Positions 36,748-38,250 of a DNA stretch of 38,250 bases are shown in pieces. Source of the DNA: a virus; the IMG/VR virus record IMGVR_UViG_3300047318_000172, positions 1 to 38,250 of that record. One strand, written 5' to 3'. The stretch's first letter is position 1. Every line of letters starts with the position of its first letter. Position numbers and translations under genes: made by a program. The notes under the pieces are model-generated. The model worked only from the letters and a program-made list of their open reading frames with translations, did not search any database and was not told where the DNA came from.

Positions 36748-37398
36748 TTAGTTCGTTCGGGCGGCGAGGGCTTTGCCGGCGGCCGTGATGTTGTCGATGA
36801 TGTCGGCGGGGGCGTTCATGCCCTGCGCCTTGGAGAGGAGATCCCGGAGCAGGTCGATGTTGTTCTTCGCCTTATCCAGGGACTCGGTCCAGTTCGGCTG
36901 GTCGTGCCGGTACTGCCCGAGGCTCGTGGCTCCGGCGTCCCCGGCGGGCGCTGCCGGGCGCTGGGCGGGCTGGGAGTATGCCTGGCGTTCGTAGGTGTGT
37001 TCGTCCGGGTCGGCGTCGTCCGTGGGGAGCATGAACGTCTGGAGCAGGCACGTCCGGAGCGCAACCGACATGGCCTTCGCGGTTGCCTTGTCGCCCTGAT
37101 CGAAAGCCTCCGCGACGACCTGGGAGGTGAACGTGTCACCCTCCGGACCGACGAACGTGTAATCGACCACGACGACCGGGGAGGTGGCTGTCTTGCCGCC
37201 GGAGAGCTGCATCGTCCCGGGCCGGTGTTCGACCTTGGACGGGAACACGGTGAGCCCGTGGTTCCGCATGGCGGGGGAGAGGGCGTTCACGACGGCGTCG
37301 ATGCCGCGGAAGCGGAACTTCTGGTGCTGGTTCACGCCGTCTTTCTTGACGGCGCCGACCTCGGCCATGACGGCGGTGACGGCTTCGAAAACTTTCAT
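36748..37398 (-). CDS. erf: ERF-family single-strand annealing recombinase
   Basis: 216 residues. MKVFEAVTAVMAEVGAVKKD, then KFRFRGIDAVVNALSPAMRN and HGLTVFPSKVEHRP, and a central YTFVGPEGDTFTSQVVAEAF with DQGDKATAKAMSVALRTCLL are hallmark segments of ERF annealing proteins. Promotes circularisation or recombination of phage DNA with SSB and RusA. C-terminal Pro-rich linker and helical tail. Confidence 0.92.
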   Translation of the reverse strand: MKVFEAVTAVMAEVGAVKKDGVNQHQKFRFRGIDAVVNALSPAMRNHGLTVFPSKVEHRPGTMQLSGGKTATSPVVVVDYTFVGPEGDTFTSQVVAEAFDQGDKATAKAMSVALRTCLLQTFMLPTDDADPDEHTYERQAYSQPAQRPAAPAGDAGATSLGQYRHDQPNWTESLDKAKNNIDLLRDLLSKAQGMNAPADIIDNITAAGKALAARTN

Positions 37399-37574
37399 CG
37401 GGTTAGCTCCAGTTTCTGGGTCCACGCGTTCAGCCGCGCTTGGGTGGGGTTCACGTATCCGGCCGTAACTTCGGCCTGAGTGTCGGGGGTGGGGTCGGCG
37501 TGGCCGGGGCAGTAGCAGACGTCGAGCCGGCACGTTTCGCAGCGGTACAGGCCGCCGCAGTAGCAGGCGCTCAT
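37395..37574 (-). CDS. Small Cys-rich protein
   Basis: 59 residues, beginning MSACYCGGLYRCETCRLDVC. Six cysteines in the first 22 residues suggest a zinc-binding knuckle, then a Pro/Thr linker and helix (QARLNAWTQKLELTR). ATGA overlaps both sides. Confidence 0.66.
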   Translation of the reverse strand: MSACYCGGLYRCETCRLDVCYCPGHADPTPDTQAEVTAGYVNPTQARLNAWTQKLELTR

Positions 37575-37750
37575 CGGTCGTCCCTCTCGTCTTCCATGAG
37601 GCGTTCGCGGTCGTACTCTGCCCGATTGTCGGCCTCGTGCTTGGCGCAGAAGTCGCCGTAGTCCTCGACTTCGTTCTCGCAGTACTCGTCCGGCGAGTCG
37701 AACGTCTGGCGGTAGGTCATCGCGGGGCAGTAGATCGTCTCGGCGCTCAT
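37571..37750 (-). CDS. Small acidic Cys/His protein
   Basis: 59 residues, beginning MSAETIYCPAMTYRQTFDSP. CPA, CENE and CAKHEAD could bind zinc; C-terminus is acidic and helical (RAEYDRERLMEDERDDR). Overlaps downstream and upstream genes by 4 bp. Confidence 0.66.
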   Translation of the reverse strand: MSAETIYCPAMTYRQTFDSPDEYCENEVEDYGDFCAKHEADNRAEYDRERLMEDERDDR

Positions 37751-37857
37751 TTGCGGGCCTTTCCGGTGTGGCTGATGGGGAGGTCGGCGTCGTGCCGGAG
37801 GGCGGGGCGGATGAACGTCGCGGCCATGACGGCGGCGGCGAGGATCAGGGCGGTCAC
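37747..37857 (-). CDS. Very small membrane protein
   Basis: 36 residues from a GTG (MTALILAAAVMAATFIRPAL). One transmembrane helix at about 2-16, then a polar tail (RHDADLPISHTGKARK). Both ends overlap neighbouring genes by 4 bp, which supports expression despite its size. Confidence 0.55.
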   Translation of the reverse strand: MTALILAAAVMAATFIRPALRHDADLPISHTGKARK

Positions 37858-37997
37858 TTGGCGGCCTCGGCGTGCTCGGTGGTGTTCAACCCGGAGATCC
37901 GGGCGATGCTATTGACGGTCTGCAGTTCGGTGACTTCGCCGCGGAAGTAACGGTCAAGTGCGGCGTTGATCGCGGTCATGGCGTCGTGGTCGTTCAT
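37854..37997 (-). CDS. Small helical protein
   Basis: 47 residues, beginning MNDHDAMTAINAALDRYFRG. Helix-turn-helix-like (EVTELQTVNSIARISGL). ATGA overlap with the split gene upstream and GTGA overlap downstream. Confidence 0.6.
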   Translation of the reverse strand: MNDHDAMTAINAALDRYFRGEVTELQTVNSIARISGLNTTEHAEAAK

Positions 37998-38250
37998 GAT
38001 TCCTCCCAGCGGGCCTTGACGGTGCCGAGGATCATGCTGATCTCCCAGAACAGGGTGATGAGGAGGGAGCCGCGGACGTGGTCGGTGTTGTCGACGGTGC
38101 CGGCGTCGTTGACCCGGAGGTTCGGGTGAGTGGCGGCGTCGATGGTGCGGAGCTCCCGGGCGTAGGAGACGAGCTGGTCGGTGTCGGTCCAGCGGAGGTC
38201 TTTGTCGATGATCCAGGCGAGGCGGCGGGTGAGGGTCTGCAGTTCGGCTT
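37994..38250 (-). CDS. Hypothetical protein, C-terminal part of the gene split across window ends
   Basis: Continues the gene at 251-1 if the molecule is circular; the repeat supplies 133 bp of shared sequence. The C-terminus (TDHVRGSLLITLFWEISMIL, then GTVKARWEES) is helical. Complete product about 128 residues. At the overlap this copy has IDAATHPNL where the other has IENATHPNL. Confidence 0.75.
   Translation of the reverse strand, partial: AELQTLTRRLAWIIDKDLRWTDTDQLVSYARELRTIDAATHPNLRVNDAGTVDNTDHVRGSLLITLFWEISMILGTVKARWEES
38118..38250. repeat. Terminal repeat, right copy (pairs with 1-133)
   Basis: Matches 1-133 with four mismatches, all in the 10 bases corresponding to positions 12-21; the last 112 bases are identical. 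Marks the join of a circular or circularly permuted genome. Confidence 0.9.

Noticed and set aside
42-38250. CRISPR array or insertion sequence
   Set aside because: No regularly spaced repeats of 24-40 bp and no transposase or terminal inverted repeats were seen anywhere in the window.

Overview
The window is a complete or near-complete temperate siphovirus genome from a high-GC, probably actinobacterial host (an Arthrobacter-like Micrococcaceae host is my guess). The base composition is GC-rich, GTG starts and 4-bp stop/start overlaps are frequent, leaderless starts appear, and the gene order is that of actinobacterial siphophages. The first 133 bases recur at the end (38118-38250), and one leftward gene runs off the left edge and continues in frame at the right edge. 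The molecule is therefore circular or circularly permuted, with a unit of about 38.1 kb.

Layout. (1) 387-3230, leftward early operon: Cro-like XRE protein, small proteins, an Xis-like helix-turn-helix protein, a DNA methyltransferase and a hypothetical protein. (2) 3231-6644, immunity and integration: XRE repressor, two small proteins, a ribbon-helix-helix (RHH) regulator and a tyrosine integrase rightward; a second, paralogous RHH regulator and a zinc-finger protein leftward; then attP, built on the 3' half of a tRNA-Val(TAC) gene and bracketed by integrase arm-type repeats. (3) 6645-26631, leftward late operon; in transcription order terminase small and large subunits, portal, MuF-like protein, scaffold, major capsid protein, connectors, tail terminator, major tail protein, frameshifted tail chaperone, tape measure, minor tail proteins, holin-like protein, M23 endolysin, second holin-like protein, minor tail proteins, tailspike. 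One rightward secreted-protein gene (8739-9185) is inserted in it as a moron. (4) 26632-27266, a structured noncoding stretch upstream of the terminase. (5) 27267-34159, leftward middle genes: small zinc-binding proteins, a second methyltransferase, RusA, DnaB helicase, helicase loader and replication initiator. (6) 34397-38250 plus 1-251, leftward: SSB, HNH proteins, ERF recombinase and small proteins.

Two regulatory networks stand out. First, a 16-bp element (consensus RATTCCCTCNNATTCC on the + strand) recurs in short intergenic gaps, usually overlapping a predicted leftward promoter; this suggests genome-wide control by the phage repressor or Cro-like protein. Second, two paralogous RHH genes lie on opposite strands around the integrase. 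Each is in an operon whose TTGACA promoter carries a perfect palindrome, GGTGT-N4-ACACC, in its spacer, which suggests a dedicated auto- and cross-regulatory switch for integration and excision.
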